This document shows positions 43,130 to 51,926 of a stretch of 64,000 bases of DNA, in pieces. Location of the stretch: positions 1,364,001 to 1,428,000 of the forward strand of contig NZ_FNSV01000005.1 in assembly GCF_900105905.1 (NCBI RefSeq), in the 5' to 3' direction. How positions within the stretch are numbered: the stretch's first letter is position 1; every line of letters begins with the position of its first letter. The position numbers and the translations under genes were made by a program. The notes below the pieces were generated by a model that was not told the origin of the DNA, made no database searches, and was given only the letters and a program-made list of their open reading frames with translations. This stretch comes from Rhodococcus koreensis (GTDB lineage Bacteria > Actinomycetota > Actinomycetes > Mycobacteriales > Mycobacteriaceae).

Positions 43130-44344
43130 ATGACAGCGTCGCCGGATCGGGTCTACGTTCGGGTGGTGCACACCGACCGGAGGGACACGTCGATCGCCCC
43201 GCGGGACGTCCTGATCGCCCTGGGCGTCGCAATCGTGCAGGTCGTCGGCAGTGTCGGCGCCAACCACAACCAGTCGTGGGCGACGCCGCTGGACGCGGCG
43301 GGCTTCGTGTTGCTGGTGTGCGGTCCGCTCGCACTGCTCTTCCGGCGACGGTCGCCGGTCACGGTCCTGCTCGTCGTCCTCGCCGTCACGGTCCTGTACG
43401 TCGTCCGGGGTTACGGGTACGGCCCGGTGTTCCTGTCGCTCGTGGTCGCGTTCCTCGGCGCGGCGACGGCCGGGTCGCGCTGGCGCACGTATCCGATCCT
43501 CGCGGTCGGTTACGTGATGATCGTCTTCGCCGTGCCCGCCGTCTCGGCCGCCGAGGCTCCGTCGCTCCTCGCCCTCACCGGCATCGCGGCCTGGCTGCTG
43601 GTGCTCCTTGCCGCCGCCGAGATCATCCGTCAGCGCCGCGGGACGCTCGACGCCCACAGGCAACGCGCCGAGGCGGCGCAACGCAGCACCCTGGACGAGC
43701 AGCGCCGCCGGGCCAGCGAGGAGCGGCTCGCGATCGCCCGCGAGCTGCACGATATTCTGGCACACAGTCTTTCGCTCATCAACGTGCAGGCGTCGGTCGC
43801 ACTCGAGCTGTGGGACAGCAGACCCGAACAGTCACAGGAGGCACTGTCCGCGATCAAGGTCGCGAGCCGTGACGCGATCGGCGACGTCCACGCGCTGCTG
43901 GCATCGCTGCGCGGCGAAGACAGCCCGCCCACCGCGCCCACCGCCGGGATCGGGGACCTGGACGGTGTGGTCGAGCGTGCCCGCGCCGCGGGTCTTGCGG
44001 TGACGACGATCGTCGAGGGCGCACCGCGGCCGTTGCCCGCCGTGGTCGACGTCGCTGCCGCGCGCATCGTGCAGGAGTCGCTGACCAATGTGGCCCGCCA
44101 CTCCGGCGGCTCGTCGGCCGATGTCACGGTGACGTACTCGCCCACGTCCGTCCGCGTCCGGATCGACGACGACGGACGGGGCCCGGACGGCGCGTCGGCC
44201 GGTGGCGGCGGCAACGGCATCCCCGGCATGCGGGAACGCGCCCGCGCCCTCGGCGGTGAACTGACCGCCGGGAGCGGGCCGGGTGGCGGCTTCCGGGTGC
44301 AGGCGACGCTCCCCCTCGGGCACGACATGGTTGACCGGGCATGA
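43130..44344 (+). CDS. Sensor histidine kinase, NarX/DesK class
   Basis: A kinase of about 404 residues. Five or so membrane segments fill residues about 22-165 with very short loops, so it may sense the membrane itself or a ligand within it. The dimerization/phosphoacceptor block RLAIARELHDILAHSLSLIN holds the catalytic histidine near residue 205. The ATPase region has IVQESLTNVARHSGG and GNGIPGMRERARALGG. The start is the ATG at 43130, though the GTG at 43166 is also plausible. Its stop overlaps the response regulator ATG by 4 bases. The likely target is the divergent ABC exporter. Confidence 0.88.
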   Translation: MTASPDRVYVRVVHTDRRDTSIAPRDVLIALGVAIVQVVGSVGANHNQSWATPLDAAGFVLLVCGPLALLFRRRSPVTVLLVVLAVTVLYVVRGYGYGPVFLSLVVAFLGAATAGSRWRTYPILAVGYVMIVFAVPAVSAAEAPSLLALTGIAAWLLVLLAAAEIIRQRRGTLDAHRQRAEAAQRSTLDEQRRRASEERLAIARELHDILAHSLSLINVQASVALELWDSRPEQSQEALSAIKVASRDAIGDVHALLASLRGEDSPPTAPTAGIGDLDGVVERARAAGLAVTTIVEGAPRPLPAVVDVAAARIVQESLTNVARHSGGSSADVTVTYSPTSVRVRIDDDGRGPDGASAGGGGNGIPGMRERARALGGELTAGSGPGGGFRVQATLPLGHDMVDRA

Positions 44345-45009
44345 CGATTCGCGTACTCGTCGCCGACGACCAGGCCCTCGTGCGGGCGGGTTTCGCCGCC
44401 CTGCTCGACGCCCAGCCGGACATCACCGTGGCCGGTCAAGCCGAGAACGGCGAGCAAGCGGTGAGCCTGACCCGGACGCTGGTTCCCGACGTCGTCCTCA
44501 TGGACATCCGGATGCCGGTGCTCGACGGACTGGAGGCGACCCGGCGTATCGCCGCCGATCCCGGGCTGTCCGGCGTGCGGGTGGTGGTGCTCACCACGTT
44601 CGAACTGGACGAGTACGTCTTCGAGGCGATGCGCGCGGGGGCGACGGGTTTCCTGGTCAAGCACACCGAACCCGCCGAACTGGTGCGGGCGGTCCGCGTG
44701 GTGGCCGACGGGGATGCCCTGCTGTCGCCGTCTGTGACGCGGAAACTGGTCGCGGAGTTCGCGACCCACGCCAAACGGCCGCCGCACTCCGGCCGCCTCG
44801 ACGACCTCACCGATCGTGAACGCGAGGTGATGCTCCTGATCGCCGAGGGCCTCACCAACGCCGAGATCGGCTCGCGACTGTTCCTGAGCCCGGCCACCGC
44901 CCGCACGCACGTCAGCCGGATTCTGCTGAAACTCGGCGCCAGGGACCGCACACAACTGGTGGTCATGGCGTACGAGTGGGGCCTGGTCCGGCCGGGCTGG
45001 CAGGACTGA
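44341..45009 (+). CDS. Response regulator, NarL/FixJ class
   Basis: A 222-residue DNA-binding response regulator. The receiver has the acidic pair in LVADDQALVRAG, the phosphorylated Asp in VVLMDIRMPVLDG near residue 54, the switch Thr in LTTFELDEYVF and the Lys in FLVKHTEPAE. The C-terminal LuxR-type helix-turn-helix is LTDREREVMLLIAEGLTNAE followed by RTHVSRILLKLGARDR. It partners the kinase encoded just upstream. It converges with the DHA2 exporter gene, 17 bases beyond its stop. Confidence 0.93.
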   Translation: MTIRVLVADDQALVRAGFAALLDAQPDITVAGQAENGEQAVSLTRTLVPDVVLMDIRMPVLDGLEATRRIAADPGLSGVRVVVLTTFELDEYVFEAMRAGATGFLVKHTEPAELVRAVRVVADGDALLSPSVTRKLVAEFATHAKRPPHSGRLDDLTDREREVMLLIAEGLTNAEIGSRLFLSPATARTHVSRILLKLGARDRTQLVVMAYEWGLVRPGWQD

Positions 45010-45026
45010 CGCCCGGTCCGGCCCCA

Positions 45027-46472
45027 TCACATCGACGCCAGGACCGCCTTCGACCGTCCCGGCATGAGGGCGGCGGCGACGACCGCGACCGCCACGGACC
45101 CGGCTCCCACGTACAGCGCCGGCGCGAGGGCGTCGATGTACCCGGTCGGCGTGAGGCTGCCGCCCGCACCGAGGAACACCGCGGTCAGCAGCGCGATCCC
45201 CAGCGCGACTCCGATCTCCCGGAGCGTCGCGTTGGTCGAACTGGCCGTGCCGTGGTCGGCCTCGGGCATGTCGGCGAGGACGGCGGTCGCGTTGGGGGCG
45301 AACGTCAGACCCATTCCCGCGCCGGCCATCACGAACGCCGGAACCATGCTGCCGTAGGTGGCGCCGGGAACGATGAGCGACGCCATCCAGAGCAGTGACA
45401 GTCCCTGCAGCACCAGTCCGGTGACGAGGAGCGTCCGGACGCCCAGCCGAGGCGCGAGCAACCCCGCGATCGGCGCCACCACCATGGGTGCCGCCGTCCA
45501 CGGCAGCGTCCTCAGGCCGGCCTCGAACGGGGAATACCCCATGACGATCTGGAGGTACTGCGACAGGAGGAAGACGGCACCCATCATTCCCAGCGTGAAC
45601 GTCAGCCCGATCACGTTGGCCAGGGAGAACTGACGGGACCGGAACAACCGCAGCGGCATCACGGGAAACGGTGTGCGCAACTCGCGCACCACGAACGCCG
45701 CGAGCAGCACCACCGCTGCGACGAGGGCACCGAGAACCGTGGCACTGGTCCAGCCGTCGTCGTTGCCGTGCACGATGCCCCAGACTCCGAGGAACACCGC
45801 GGCCCCGGCCAGTACGACGCCGAGCGGATCCAGCGATTGCCGCTTCCCCTTCGACTCGCCGAGCGCGTAGAGCGCCAACGGGATCGCGACCGCGGCGACG
45901 GGAACGTTGATCCAGAACACGGCCTGCCACGACACCCCGTCGACGACGGCGCCGCCGATCACCGGGCCGAGAGCGATTCCGAGCCCCGAGACGCCGCCCC
46001 AGATCCCGATGGCGAGGGCTCGCTTGGCGAGCGGCACGGCCCCGGCGAGCAGGGTGAGCGAGAGCGGCATGATCGCGGCCGCGCCGACACCCTGGACGGC
46101 CCGCGCCGCGATCAGCATCTCGGAGGTGGTCGACAGCGCCGAGGCGATCGATGCCAGCGCGAAGAGCACTATGCCCCAGAGGAATACACGCCGGCGCCCG
46201 AGCCGGTCGCCCAGCGCCGACAGCGTCAGCATCAAGGTCGCGAAGGCCAGCGTGTAGGCGTTCAGGAACCACTGCAACTGCCCCACCGACGCATTCAGGT
46301 CGCGTTGGATCACCGGCAGGGCGCTGGTCATCACGAGGTTGTCGAGGGTGGCCATGAACATCGGGATCGAGGCGGCGGCGATCGCCAGCCACACCGGCAC
46401 CGTCCGGCCGCGGAGATGCCCCGGGGGCGGCGCCGCCGATTCGTGGTCGAGGCGTTCGGAGAGTGTCGTCAT
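45027..46472 (-). CDS. DHA2-family MFS drug exporter (EmrB/QacA type)
   Basis: A 481-residue proton-driven efflux pump with fourteen hydrophobic segments. Family motifs include MATLDNLVMTSALPVIQRDL (motif D1), LSALGDRLGRRRVFLWG (motif A) and IGPVIGG-like LGPVIGGAVVDGVSWQAVFW (motif C). The substrate is probably a toxic organic compound. The ATG at 46472 lies about 100 bases from a divergent TetR gene, with a long inverted repeat between them, the classic arrangement of a repressor-controlled pump. Confidence 0.9.
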   Translation of the reverse strand: MTTLSERLDHESAAPPPGHLRGRTVPVWLAIAAASIPMFMATLDNLVMTSALPVIQRDLNASVGQLQWFLNAYTLAFATLMLTLSALGDRLGRRRVFLWGIVLFALASIASALSTTSEMLIAARAVQGVGAAAIMPLSLTLLAGAVPLAKRALAIGIWGGVSGLGIALGPVIGGAVVDGVSWQAVFWINVPVAAVAIPLALYALGESKGKRQSLDPLGVVLAGAAVFLGVWGIVHGNDDGWTSATVLGALVAAVVLLAAFVVRELRTPFPVMPLRLFRSRQFSLANVIGLTFTLGMMGAVFLLSQYLQIVMGYSPFEAGLRTLPWTAAPMVVAPIAGLLAPRLGVRTLLVTGLVLQGLSLLWMASLIVPGATYGSMVPAFVMAGAGMGLTFAPNATAVLADMPEADHGTASSTNATLREIGVALGIALLTAVFLGAGGSLTPTGYIDALAPALYVGAGSVAVAVVAAALMPGRSKAVLASM

Positions 46473-46523
46473 GACGGGACCTCACATCCGAGTCGTGGGT
46501 AGAGGAAACCAGAAGTTGTAAGC

Positions 46524-46564
46524 ATCAGATGATTACTTATTTCGGAGACTAGTAATCAACTGAT
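46524..46564. promoter_or_regulatory. Inverted repeat, probable TetR operator
   Basis: ATCAGATGATTACT (46524-46537) faces AGTAATCAACTGAT (46551-46564) across 13 bases, with one mismatch between the 14-bp arms. It lies midway between the divergent DHA2 exporter and TetR genes and ends 11 bases before the tetR start, so binding would block both promoters. The base composition here is visibly AT-richer than the surroundings. Confidence 0.78.
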
Positions 46565-46575
46565 AACATGTCAAC

Positions 46576-47175
46576 ATGGCCTCGCCCGTGAAACAGACCC
46601 GCATGAGCGCGACGGAACGGCGTGAACTCGTACTGGCCGCCGCCTCCCGCGCGTTCGCCAGGGACGGCTATCACGGCACCAGCACCGACGCCGTCGCACG
46701 CGAGGCCGGGGTGTCGCAGCCGTACGTGGTGCGCATGTTCGGTTCGAAATCGCGGCTGTTCGCCGATGTCTTCGACCGCGCGATGTCCCGGATTCTCGAG
46801 ACCTTCGAACCCTGGTTCGACGGTGTCGCCGCCGACCCCGAGAACGACGAATCGTGGCTCCCGATGGGCGTCGCGTACACCGAACTGCTCGAGGACCGCG
46901 ACCTCCTGCTCGTGATGATGCACGGCTTCACGTCCGGCGCGAACCCGGAGATCGGCGCACTGGCGCGCGACTGGATGTCCCGGCTCTACACACAGATCCG
47001 CACGCGCACCGGCTGCAGCCCCGAACGGGCCCGCACCTTCATCGCCAACGGAATGCTGCTCAACACCCTGCTCGCCATGCAGGTACCCGAACATGCCGGG
47101 CAGGATCCGGCGCTCGAGGAACTCGCCGTGTGCGCATTCGGCAACACCCTGGACGCCGCAAGCTCCGAGAACTGA
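46576..47175 (+). CDS. TetR family repressor
   Basis: A 199-residue regulator. The N-terminal helix-turn-helix is LVLAAASRAFARDGYHGTST, then AVAREAGVSQPYVVRMFGSK, a textbook TetR pattern with PYVVRMF as recognition helix. The C-terminal ligand-binding domain (residues about 60-190) is helical, with no conserved motif. It is divergent from the DHA2 exporter and probably represses it until a pump substrate binds. The ATG at 46576 has only weak upstream purines and may be leaderless or start at a nearby codon. Confidence 0.92.
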   Translation: MASPVKQTRMSATERRELVLAAASRAFARDGYHGTSTDAVAREAGVSQPYVVRMFGSKSRLFADVFDRAMSRILETFEPWFDGVAADPENDESWLPMGVAYTELLEDRDLLLVMMHGFTSGANPEIGALARDWMSRLYTQIRTRTGCSPERARTFIANGMLLNTLLAMQVPEHAGQDPALEELAVCAFGNTLDAASSEN

Positions 47176-47259
47176 TCCGTGATCGGCGATTTCCGCTCTT
47201 GATCTTGCTCATCGGACACACGGCGGGGCACGATGGAAGCGTGCGGAAGGGGTGTAGCC

Positions 47260-47880
47260 GTGGACCGAGCCGTTGAGTCTCGACTGAGCTATTCCGACAG
47301 GGAGGGTCACCACCACACCGTGGACCTCTCCCCCACTTCCGCGCGCGTCACGATCGGACGGTCGCCCGGCTCCGATCTACTCCTCACGGAGGACGACGAG
47401 GTCTCGCGACTCCACGCCGTGCTCGAATGCGTCGGCTCGCACTGGACCATCCTCGACGACGGACTCTCCCGTAACGGCACGTTCGTCAACGGCGAGCGGC
47501 TCGCGGGCCGTCGACGGCTCCGGCAGGGCGACAGCATCCGCATCGGCGGAACCAAGATCCGGTACCTGGAATTCGGCGGCGCTCTCGACGAGGCCACCCG
47601 GATGGGGACCGACATGCCCGACGTCCGGTCCCTGACCGACACCCAGCGGGCGGTCCTCACGGCGCTGTGCCGGCCGTACAAGCACGGCGCCGCGTTCGCG
47701 AATCCCGCGTCGAACCAGCAGATCGCGCAGGAGTTGTTCCTCAGCGTCGACGCGATCAAGACACATCTGCGCGCATTGTTCGCGAAGTTCGGCGTCGGCG
47801 ATCTCCCGCAGAATCAAAAGCGGGTCAGCCTGGCCGAGCGGGCCATGCGCAGCGGCATCATCAACGAGCGCGATCTCTGA
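47260..47880 (+). CDS. FHA domain-helix-turn-helix protein
   Basis: A protein of about 206 residues. The forkhead-associated domain spans residues about 20-95, with the phosphothreonine-binding set VTIGRSPGSDLLL, SRLHAVLE and SRNGTFVNGERL. A C-terminal DNA-binding-like region follows: LTDTQRAVLTALCRPYK, SNQQIAQELFLSVDAIKTHL, which resembles a LuxR-type helix-turn-helix. It is therefore likely to be a regulator that reads Ser/Thr kinase phosphorylation rather than a two-component signal. The GTG at 47260 is favoured by GGAAGGGG upstream. Its stop directly abuts the convergent hydrolase stop. Confidence 0.82.
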   Translation: MDRAVESRLSYSDREGHHHTVDLSPTSARVTIGRSPGSDLLLTEDDEVSRLHAVLECVGSHWTILDDGLSRNGTFVNGERLAGRRRLRQGDSIRIGGTKIRYLEFGGALDEATRMGTDMPDVRSLTDTQRAVLTALCRPYKHGAAFANPASNQQIAQELFLSVDAIKTHLRALFAKFGVGDLPQNQKRVSLAERAMRSGIINERDL

Positions 47881-48840
47881 TCAGCACGCGGCCATCAGCT
47901 CGCGGTGCGCGGCCGTCTCACCGTGGGCGATCCGCTCGACGAGGCCGATGATGGCGAGCGCGACGTCGGCCGCACGTTCGAGGATCACCGAGTGACCGGC
48001 CCCGTCGACGCTCACGAGCTCCGAAGCGGGGAGCTTCGAGGCCATCGCGACCGAATGCTGGAGCGGGGTGAGCATGTCCACCGAACCGCACAGGATCAAC
48101 GACGGGATGTGAGCTAGCGCGGCGAGGGAGTGCCGCTCGTCGAACCCGAGCAGGGATTCGAGGAAGCTCGACATGGTGACGACGGACGTGGTGTTGGCCA
48201 TCGCCGCGACCAGTGCGGCCAGGCGAGGGTCGACGACCCGGTTACGGGCGCCTGCCGCGCGGGCGATCGCCGTGCAGACGGTGCGACCCACCCGCTTCGA
48301 TCCGTGCACGACCCGCGGCGCGCGACGCACCGCGGAGCGGAACAGCGACACCGCGGGGCTGCGCAGGTGCCGACCGAGACCTGCCTCGGCGAGATCGCAC
48401 GCCGCGGTGGAGATCAGGGCCATGCCGACGATCCGCGAACCGATCGTGTGCGGGTTCTGCCGGGTGTAGGACAGTGCGGTCATCCCGCCCATCGAGTGCC
48501 CGACGAGGACGACCGGGCCGTGCGGTGCGACGGCGTCGAGCACGGAACCGAGGTCGCGGCCGAGCTGATCGATCGTGTAGGTGGCTGCCGGCGCCTCCCC
48601 CGACTCACCGTGCCCCCGGTGATCGTAGAAGACCATGCGAACATCGTTGCGCCAGAAGCGGACCAGCTGTTCGCGCAGTGCCCACCAGGATTCGGTGCGC
48701 AGGCAGTGACCGTGGACGAACACCACCGTGGTGGCCGCGTCGGGCGAACCGAACTCGCGAACCGCGAGCGGGACCCCGTCGTCGGTCCTGACCGTGAGGC
48801 GACGACCTTCGTGCTCATGTGCAACCGGGGTGTTCGTCAT
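47881..48840 (-). CDS. Alpha/beta hydrolase
   Basis: A 319-residue hydrolase. The oxyanion region is VFVHGHCLRTESWW, the nucleophile elbow VGHSMGGMTAL with the catalytic serine near residue 110, the acid probably in LCGSVDMLTPL and the histidine in DGAGHSVILE. FYDHRGHGES before the elbow is typical of haloperoxidase- and lipase-like members. A cap domain lies between. The substrate is not predictable. The ATG at 48840 gives MTNTPVAHEHEG and follows purine-rich GAGGCC. It converges end-to-end with the FHA gene. Confidence 0.88.
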   Translation of the reverse strand: MTNTPVAHEHEGRRLTVRTDDGVPLAVREFGSPDAATTVVFVHGHCLRTESWWALREQLVRFWRNDVRMVFYDHRGHGESGEAPAATYTIDQLGRDLGSVLDAVAPHGPVVLVGHSMGGMTALSYTRQNPHTIGSRIVGMALISTAACDLAEAGLGRHLRSPAVSLFRSAVRRAPRVVHGSKRVGRTVCTAIARAAGARNRVVDPRLAALVAAMANTTSVVTMSSFLESLLGFDERHSLAALAHIPSLILCGSVDMLTPLQHSVAMASKLPASELVSVDGAGHSVILERAADVALAIIGLVERIAHGETAAHRELMAAC

Positions 48841-49214
48841 GATGGCCTCCTCGGTTTCTTCGCTCGCGGCTGGTGAAGCGTTACGTTCTTGCTTGTCCCC
48901 TACTCTGCCGCGCACCGTCGGCACCAACCAGGACCCCCAGTGGTGGCCACCGCACCCGGAGGTGTCGCGCATTCCACCCCTGGGGTGGGTGGACACGGGC
49001 ATGCCGGAAATCCCCCTCGGCGAGGAGGCATCCGGCAATGAGTGCCGGCGCGGAAGAACCCCGGGCTCTTCCCCTCGTGAGTTCCGATTCCGGGGTCCTC
49101 ACCGCGACCAAGCAACCGGTCCGGGTCGCTCGCGACTGGAGGGTGTTCTCTGCTGCCGATTCAGGATGCGGTGTCCGGACGGGCACCACCAGGCACCCCG
49201 GGGTGGGGAACCCG
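48841..49214. other. Intergenic region with palindromic ACCCC/GGGGT sites
   Basis: About 370 bases with no recognisable gene, holding the hydrolase promoter and the region after the small secreted protein. CCACCCC-T-GGGGTGG lies at 48974-48988 and CACCCCGGGGTG at 49194-49205, the latter 9 bases after the secreted-protein stop and possibly its terminator. A related site lies upstream of the next secreted gene. Confidence 0.5.
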
Positions 49215-49514
49215 TCACCCCCAGGGAAGGCCCGCGCCGCCTTGTCCGCCGAAGTCGTGGCCGCCGACGCTCGTTCCGCCGGGCCCGGCCTTGATCCCGT
49301 CCACCGCGATCGGCCCGACATGGGGGCCGCCGATGTCGACGTTGCCGCCCTGCGCGTTCGGTCCGGGAGCAAGGGTGCTCACGGAGGGATCGTCGGAGGG
49401 GGCGTCCGGTGCCGCCGACGCGATGCCCGCGCCCGCCGCGAGGACGAAGAACGCGGCCGCGACGGCGGCACCCGTGCGTGTGAGGACAGTGGAGAAGCCG
49501 AAGGAAGTCGACAT
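49215..49514 (-). CDS. Small secreted protein
   Basis: A 99-residue protein with a Sec signal peptide: TRTGAAVAAAFFVLAAGAGI, then a probable cleavage ASAAP near residue 33. The mature part is about 65 residues, rich in Gly, Asp and Pro, with the pieces GGNVDIGGPHVGPIAVDG and SVGGHDFGGQGGAG. No cysteines or known domain are present. Similar short glycine-rich exported proteins occur in rhodococci but their role is unknown. The start is the ATG at 49514. The next gene upstream encodes a second secreted glycine-rich protein with a similar signal peptide, so they may be paralogous or co-regulated. Confidence 0.7.
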   Translation of the reverse strand: MSTSFGFSTVLTRTGAAVAAAFFVLAAGAGIASAAPDAPSDDPSVSTLAPGPNAQGGNVDIGGPHVGPIAVDGIKAGPGGTSVGGHDFGGQGGAGLPWG

Positions 49515-49640
49515 GGGAAAGAACCTTTCGCAGTGCGTGGCAGGGGGCGGGAGTAGTCGGTATGGCATGGCGCCGAGGGGCCGGCACCTGGCGGTGTCGA
49601 CCCCTCGGGTGTTCAGCGAGATCGAGCGATCACGACTCGG

Positions 49641-50054
49641 TCAGAAGCAGAAGACGAACCCGCAGTTCTGGGTGTTATCCGTCGTGGTCGTGTCACCGGC
49701 GCCCGCGCCTCCGTTCGCGGAGCCACCGTTCGCATCCCCGGCATTGCCTCCATTGGCGTCCCCGGCGTTCCCGCCGTTTCCTCCGTTGCCACCGTTGCCG
49801 GCGTTCTGGGGACCGGTCGTGGTACCCGGGCTGCCGATGACCGGACCGCCCAGCACGACGTTTCCACCGGAGCCGTTGCCGCCGTTGCCGCCGGCACCGC
49901 CCTGAGAAGTGCCGCCGTTGCCACCCTGCGAGGTGCCGCCCGGTGCCGTGCCGCCGTTACCACCCGGATCGGCGGAGGCGATTCCCGCTCCGGCCGTGAG
50001 GGCGAAGCCCGCGATCGCGAGAGCGGAAAGGGTGCGCTTGAAGGTGTGTGCCAT
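49641..50054 (-). CDS. Secreted glycine/asparagine-rich repeat protein
   Basis: A 137-residue exported protein. The signal peptide FKRTLSALAIAGFALTAGAG is followed by ASADP cleavage near residue 28. The mature protein is built of GGNGG- and GGNAGDANGG-type repeats, then a short threonine patch and the C-terminus NTQNCGFVFCF, whose two cysteines could form a disulfide. It looks superficially like PGRS regions but has a Sec signal and no PE domain. The ATG at 50054 follows AGAAAGA. Surface or matrix roles are conceivable; nothing in the sequence decides this. Confidence 0.72.
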   Translation of the reverse strand: MAHTFKRTLSALAIAGFALTAGAGIASADPGGNGGTAPGGTSQGGNGGTSQGGAGGNGGNGSGGNVVLGGPVIGSPGTTTGPQNAGNGGNGGNGGNAGDANGGNAGDANGGSANGGAGAGDTTTTDNTQNCGFVFCF

Positions 50055-50189
50055 GTGTGGATCTTTCTGTGGGGGTGGGGTTTTGCTTGCCACATAAGAA
50101 TGCGCTGAGAGCGCCCACCCGGACAGATACCCCAGGGGGCGCAAGCGGCACCCCGAGGGATGACGCCGCCCCACCCCGTGGAGCCGTGC

Positions 50190-51920
50190 CTACGGCCGCA
50201 TTTCGTACGCCCCGTCGTACCCTTCCACCTGCGCCCACACCCGCGAGAATCGTTCCGCGTCCACGACGGGCCGGCGGATCGCGCCGAGCGCCCACTCCTG
50301 CTGAGCCTCGGTGGCGGACGATTTACCGTGCAGCGCAACGGCATAACCGGAGAAGTCGCGAATCTGGAAGTCGAAGATCTGGTCGATCAAGTCGCGGTCG
50401 ACGCCGGCGATGCCGGCCTGCTCGAGAATCAGGTGCCCGTAGACCACGAGCGAGAACAGGTGCCCGAGGTCGAGCAGGAAGTCGAGGTCCTTCTGCTGGT
50501 CGGCGTCGGGCGGGGCGGTGGTGAGCAGTTCCCGCAGCGCCGTCGCCTGCTCGTGGAACCGGGCCACGTTGGGGACGTCCGAATGCGCCTCGTACACCGT
50601 CGTCCAGTCGTGGAACTGGATCTTGCCCGCACCTCGGGTCGGGCCCTGGGCCCAGAAGAAGGCGTCGTCGGCGGCGTCGATCCTGGTGCCGATCTCCGGG
50701 TACTCCGCGGGATTGAGCAGGTAGTTCGGCATGAACTTCAGGATCAGACCGACGTTGACGTGCACCGTGCCCTCGAGCTTCGGCAGGGTGCCGATCAGCT
50801 GGGCGGCCTCCCGGAAGTAGGTGTTCTTCTCGTAGCCCTTCGCCGCGATCACGTCGTGCAGGAGCGCGATCACCTTCTCCCCCTCGGAGGTGACCTTCGC
50901 CTTCGTCATCGGGTTGAACAGCAGGTACCGGCGGTCGTCGAGACTGGCGCTGCGGAAGTAGTCGACGGAGCGGGCGCTGAACAACTTCATCGCGACCAGC
51001 CTGCTGTACGCGTCGACGAAGTTGCCGCGCACGTGCGGGAAATCGGTGACGGGGTTTCCGTACAGAATCCTGTTGTGCGCGTGGGTGATCGACTCGTAGA
51101 ACGCGTGCTCGGAGATACCGATGGAACCCGTGCACAGGTTGAACTTGCCGACGTTGACCGTGTTCAGCGCGGCCTCGAACGCGGCGACCCCGGTGTGCAG
51201 GATGTCCTCTTCCCGCACCGGGTAGTCCTCGAGCCGGAACGTGCTGACATACATCTGGCCGTGCACCACGTTGCCCTGCAGGTGGTACGCCGGGTGGCGG
51301 CTGTCCGCGACGAAGAAGACGTAGCCGTCGCTGCCCTCGACATCGGTGCGCCTGCCGAACACCGACACCATGCCCGCGACGTTGCCGTTGCCGATGTAGT
51401 ACTTGTCTCCGCTCGCGGTGAACGCGAGATCCGGGTCACCCTCGGCGGGAGTCAGCAGCATATCCGTCGAGTAGACGTCCGCACCGTGTTCCCGCTCCGA
51501 CAGACCGAACGCCAGCACCCCGCCATCGTCGAGGAGCCTCGCAGCGCGATCCTTCGCCGCCCGGTTCCCGCTCATCCAGATGGGGCCGAGACCCAGAACC
51601 GTCACCTGCCACGCGTACCAGTACGCCAGCCCGTAGAACCCGAAGATCTCACTGAGCGCGGCGTTGCGTGCGGCATCCCAGCGTTTACCCGGATCGCCGC
51701 CCGCCGACTCGGCAGGCGTGAGGAACGTGGCGAACAGCTTCTCCCGTTTCACGAACTCCAGGAAGTCCTCGGGCCAGACCGCCTCGAGATCATCCTCGAG
51801 GAGCCGCTTCTTGCCCCGCGACTCGAACCACTCGATCAGCGCCCGCAGCAGTCTGCGCGTCTCCGGATCGAAATGCTCGGGATCGTAGGAGTTCGGATCG
51901 AACAGCAGGGAGTTCGTCAC
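50190..51920 (-). CDS. Acyl-CoA dehydrogenase family protein
   Basis: A 576-residue flavoprotein of the acyl-CoA dehydrogenase/oxidase fold. The flavin-contacting strand FGLSEREHGADVYSTDM near residue 140 and the middle beta domain (YYIGNGNVAGMVSVFGRR) are clear; the helical C-terminal domain includes ISEHAFYESITHAHNRILYG. It is longer than the usual 380-400 residues, with about 100 extra residues at the C-terminus, as in larger oxidase-like members. It probably oxidises a long or branched acyl-CoA; the substrate cannot be stated. A double palindrome lies 7 bases upstream of the ATG at 51920. Confidence 0.85.
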   Translation of the reverse strand: MTNSLLFDPNSYDPEHFDPETRRLLRALIEWFESRGKKRLLEDDLEAVWPEDFLEFVKREKLFATFLTPAESAGGDPGKRWDAARNAALSEIFGFYGLAYWYAWQVTVLGLGPIWMSGNRAAKDRAARLLDDGGVLAFGLSEREHGADVYSTDMLLTPAEGDPDLAFTASGDKYYIGNGNVAGMVSVFGRRTDVEGSDGYVFFVADSRHPAYHLQGNVVHGQMYVSTFRLEDYPVREEDILHTGVAAFEAALNTVNVGKFNLCTGSIGISEHAFYESITHAHNRILYGNPVTDFPHVRGNFVDAYSRLVAMKLFSARSVDYFRSASLDDRRYLLFNPMTKAKVTSEGEKVIALLHDVIAAKGYEKNTYFREAAQLIGTLPKLEGTVHVNVGLILKFMPNYLLNPAEYPEIGTRIDAADDAFFWAQGPTRGAGKIQFHDWTTVYEAHSDVPNVARFHEQATALRELLTTAPPDADQQKDLDFLLDLGHLFSLVVYGHLILEQAGIAGVDRDLIDQIFDFQIRDFSGYAVALHGKSSATEAQQEWALGAIRRPVVDAERFSRVWAQVEGYDGAYEMRP

Positions 51921-51926
51921 AGCAGG

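Noticed and set aside
43630..46485. A 951-codon minus-strand frame from the kinase gene through the DHA2 pump gene
   Set aside because: It runs antisense to two clear genes and out of frame with the pump; no family features.
49641..50054. PE_PGRS-type protein
   Set aside because: There is a Sec signal peptide and no PE domain; only the glycine-rich composition is similar.
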